Shown one piece after another: positions 8,732 to 10,564 of a DNA stretch of 10,564 nucleotides. The translations under genes were made by a program, and so were the position numbers. This DNA comes from Dichotomicrobium sp964466965 (GTDB taxonomy: Bacteria; Pseudomonadota; Alphaproteobacteria; Rhizobiales; Rhodomicrobiaceae): positions 1-10,564 of the forward strand of contig CAYXPZ010000075.1 in the NCBI GenBank assembly GCA_964466965.1. Reading direction: 5' to 3'. The stretch's first letter is position 1. Every line of letters starts with the position of its first letter. Under the pieces are notes generated by a model, which was not told where the DNA came from, made no database searches, and saw only the letters and a list, made by a program, of their open reading frames with translations.

Positions 8732-9872
8732 GCTGTCCTCCGCTCTTCGCGTGGCATGCAATATACCCGAGAAACTGATCCATGGCGGCGGCTTGAACAC
8801 GGATGTCCAATTGCTTGCGTACGCGCGCAGCGCCTGCCGAGGCCAATTCAGCCCGTCGAGCTTTATCGCTTAGCAAGGACTTCAACGCGGCGGCGATCGC
8901 CTCCGGCGACACTTCAGGCAGATACAATGCCGCATCACCGCTGATCTCTGATAGCCCGCCGCTTCCAGAACTAATCAGAGCCGCGCCTCCCGCGTGTGCT
9001 TCGAGGGCGGTGCGGCCGAACGGTTCAATCCATTTCGACGGGACCAATGCAATTGCTGCCCGCTCATAGGCTTGCTTTACCTCGTCGAATGCGCGCTCCG
9101 TCTCCACAGAAACCTGAGCGCCCATATCTATCAGCGCGTGATTGAACGCCTCCCAATAGCGCGGATGCCGCCAGACCTGGGAAAGAATGAAGCGTGCCCG
9201 CCATCCCGGAAATTCCGGCAAAACGCGCGCAACGGCTTGCGCGGCCTCCACGATCCCTTTTTCCGGTGCGAACCGCGCCACGCATAGGATCTCCGGTGAA
9301 CGCTCCTGTCGCGGGGCCCATTCGGAGAAATCCAGACCGTTGCCGATCACAGAGGCCGGCAAGCGCACGTCGGGCCACTCCTGCTCAAAGGCCCGTGCGC
9401 ACGCTTCGCTGACGTGGATAATGCCGTGGAGCTGATTATAGCGGCGAGCGCGATAGCTGTGCCTCAGCACGCGAGAGAGCATCGAACGTCCCTGGAAGCT
9501 CTTCTGAAAGTTGTGGGTGTGCAGAACCACCTTGGCGCCAGGCGCAGCCCGCGCGATGTCATTTGCAAGCGGGAGCCGCTGCTGCACCACAATCACATCA
9601 GCATCATTGTCGGCGGCAACGCGCGCTACATGCTTGGCTGCAGACCGACCGTTTGAGGCCGCCTCCGCAGGGAAATGCGATATATCCAAGCCTTCAAAAC
9701 TGGGTTCAACCTTATCGGCGACGACAATCGAGCTGTCGCGATGTTGACTGAACAACGCGAAGTCTCTGGTATCGAGGTCGATCGAGGTTGCCCGCAAAGG
9801 TCCGAAGTGCTTGCCCGGAGGCATCACGTGAATGACCCTGAGCGCTCCGGTTGCGTCGTTGTGATCCCGCAC
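8724..9872 (-). CDS. Family 4 glycosyltransferase (GT-B fold)
   Basis: This is a retaining GT-B glycosyltransferase that transfers a sugar from a nucleotide donor in glycan or glycolipid synthesis. From the proposed GTG start it has 382 residues, a usual GT4 length. The N-terminal Rossmann domain begins ALRVIHVMPPGKHFG (10-24), and HTHNFQKSF lies at 118-126. GNGLDFSEW (177-185) marks the domain linker. The C-terminal donor domain starts with EILCVARFAPEKG (194-206) and carries the GT4 E-x7-E motif in EPFGRTALEA (E283, E291), then GGLSE. The frame is open to an ATG at 10154, but the extra 94 residues are not GT4-like. GTG at 9872 has AAGG 7 bases upstream (complement of 9880-9883), while an ATG at 10040 with AAGAAG before it remains possible. 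It is the first confident gene of the block and overlaps the next by 8 bases. SqdX/SQD2, which make SQDG, are also GT4 enzymes, but I see no specific likeness. Confidence 0.88.
   Translation of the reverse strand: MRDHNDATGALRVIHVMPPGKHFGPLRATSIDLDTRDFALFSQHRDSSIVVADKVEPSFEGLDISHFPAEAASNGRSAAKHVARVAADNDADVIVVQQRLPLANDIARAAPGAKVVLHTHNFQKSFQGRSMLSRVLRHSYRARRYNQLHGIIHVSEACARAFEQEWPDVRLPASVIGNGLDFSEWAPRQERSPEILCVARFAPEKGIVEAAQAVARVLPEFPGWRARFILSQVWRHPRYWEAFNHALIDMGAQVSVETERAFDEVKQAYERAAIALVPSKWIEPFGRTALEAHAGGAALISSGSGGLSEISGDAALYLPEVSPEAIAAALKSLLSDKARRAELASAGAARVRKQLDIRVQAAAMDQFLGYIACHAKSGGQHE
8737..8741 (-). promoter_or_regulatory. Shine-Dalgarno deciding the ExoM-like GT2 start
   Basis: GGAGG on the minus strand lies inside the 3' end of the GT4 gene, 5 bases before the ATG at 8731. 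It favours this start over the more upstream in-frame ATG at 8800. Confidence 0.75.
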
Positions 9873-9879
9873 AAGCCCG

Positions 9880-9883
9880 CCTT
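9880..9883 (-). promoter_or_regulatory. Weak Shine-Dalgarno for the GT4 GTG start
   Basis: AAGG on the minus strand lies 7 bases before the GTG at 9872. It supports, but does not prove, the short form of the protein. Confidence 0.4.
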
Positions 9884-10048
9884 GGTATCGCCGATCGATT
9901 TCGCAATTCTCTCTAGCTGCGCGGCCCTCGTGCGTGGCGCGTAGGGCGGCCACAGTCCACTCATGTCGAGGCACGTCGCGGAACACGGGTCTCGCGCTCC
10001 TGATTGTTGATGCGTCGCCTTGGCTCTGCCTCACAAACATGTGACTTC

Positions 10049-10240
10049 TTAAGTACACTGGTACGGCTCGGGCGTGCAAGTTGGCAAGGCCGTGGCCACA
10101 GGCCGATGGCCAAATAATCGGATTTTGCGACGCCAACTGTTGCGCCAAACCCACAGTTCACGTTCCCGCATGAGTAATTCGCCTAGCTGCCCAATTTTCT
10201 GCGCCCGCTTGTGCTCCGCTGTAATGTCGCTGGGCGGCAT
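10049..10240 (-). CDS. Doubtful small ORF, 63 residues
   Basis: I do not recognise this product. Its middle (about residues 9-45) is strongly charged and helix-like, with RERELWVWRNSWRRKIRLFG. That stretch faintly recalls the coiled-coil plus S-W-R tails near the ends of some large glycan-synthesis proteins. The last 15 residues look random. No convincing Shine-Dalgarno precedes the ATG at 10240. It overlaps the upstream extension of the GT4 frame, so at most one of them is real. It could be a small gene, a remnant of a longer one, or chance. Confidence 0.2.
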   Translation of the reverse strand: MPPSDITAEHKRAQKIGQLGELLMRERELWVWRNSWRRKIRLFGHRPVATALPTCTPEPYQCT

Positions 10241-10521
10241 AGGTTTTCTGCGTTCGAATATTTTTTCATGATTGATGTCGGGTGCCGAATTCTAAGGCTG
10301 CAATGCGTCTAAGGTCCCGTACTAGGCGCCGAAACTGCTGCCTGCCAAATCGTCGCGCCGGCGCTTGGAGAGGGCGTATGGCTGTTGGCCTGCGTCGGTT
10401 GGCATTAAGTCACGGTCCGGCCCCTTTGCGTCGCCAATGACGATATTCTATGCAAGGCGGTTGGCGAGGCCGCCCCCTAACGGGACGTGAACCGCACAAC
10501 GGATATGAAGGAGACGGCTTC
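10155..10521. other. Largely non-coding region between divergent genes
   Basis: Apart from the doubtful small ORF, I see no gene here. The region lies between the minus-strand glycosyltransferase block and a plus-strand gene starting at 10522, so it should hold promoters for both; none is clear. It contains a 10-bp GC palindrome (GCGCCGGCGC, 10355-10364) and an 8-bp direct repeat CGGTTGGC at 10396-10403 and 10458-10465, both possibly chance. No tRNA, terminator or insertion-sequence end was recognised. Confidence 0.5.
10508..10513 (+). promoter_or_regulatory. Shine-Dalgarno of the right-edge gene
   Basis: AAGGAG, a near-consensus site, lies 8 bases before the ATG at 10522. It is the main evidence that a gene starts there. 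Confidence 0.55.
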
Positions 10522-10564
10522 ATGCCGCGCTGGCTGACAAGCAAATGGTGGGCAGCCCGGATCG
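10522..10564 (+). CDS. Start of an unidentified gene (3' end outside window)
   Basis: Only 14 codons are visible, encoding MPRWLTSKWWAARI. The ATG has a strong Shine-Dalgarno at good spacing. The short product is rich in Trp and basic residues, which would suit the N-terminus of a membrane protein, but this is too little to name a function. It diverges from the glycosyltransferase block. Confidence 0.4.
   Translation, partial: MPRWLTSKWWAARI

Noticed and set aside
8732..8800. Upstream ATG of the ExoM-like GT2 at 8800
   Set aside because: The GGAGG site 5 bases before the ATG at 8731 and the start of the fold both favour the shorter form.

Overview
The window looks like chromosomal DNA of an alphaproteobacterium. 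Most of it is GC-rich, and it carries chvI-chvG-hprK in that order on one strand, an arrangement known from alphaproteobacteria. The HprK is of the short type that lacks the N-terminal domain. A run of exactly 100 N (3957-4056) shows that this is a draft or scaffolded assembly.

Layout. Positions 1-1604 (+) hold the last ~533 codons of mfd, the transcription-repair coupling factor. From 1605 to about 9872 every confident gene is on the minus strand, in two blocks. The block nearest mfd is chvI (4057-4742, 3' end lost in the gap), chvG (2113-3915) and hprK (1605-2108). The hprK stop codon directly abuts the mfd stop codon. This is an envelope and acid-stress two-component system followed by an HPr-kinase-like protein. 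Roughly 600 bases without a convincing gene (4743-5344) separate it from the second block, read in the order GT4 glycosyltransferase (8724-9872), ExoM-like GT2 (7787-8731), AT-rich GT2 (6646-7725) and sqdB, a UDP-sulfoquinovose synthase (5345-6535). The GT4 and first GT2 genes overlap by 8 bases.

Upstream of the GT4 gene lies a poorly coding stretch with one doubtful small ORF. At the right edge a plus-strand gene begins at 10522 behind a good Shine-Dalgarno sequence and runs out of the window.

Working together. The second block reads as a small glycan or glycolipid assembly operon. SqdB would make UDP-sulfoquinovose, and three glycosyltransferases sit beside it. ChvG-ChvI is known in rhizobia to control exopolysaccharide and envelope genes, so a regulatory link between the blocks is possible, but this is inference. 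The points most worth a second look are sqdB placed among three glycosyltransferases, the AT-rich GT2 gene in GC-rich surroundings, and an hprK not followed by PTS genes. I saw no transposase, CRISPR array, tRNA or rRNA.
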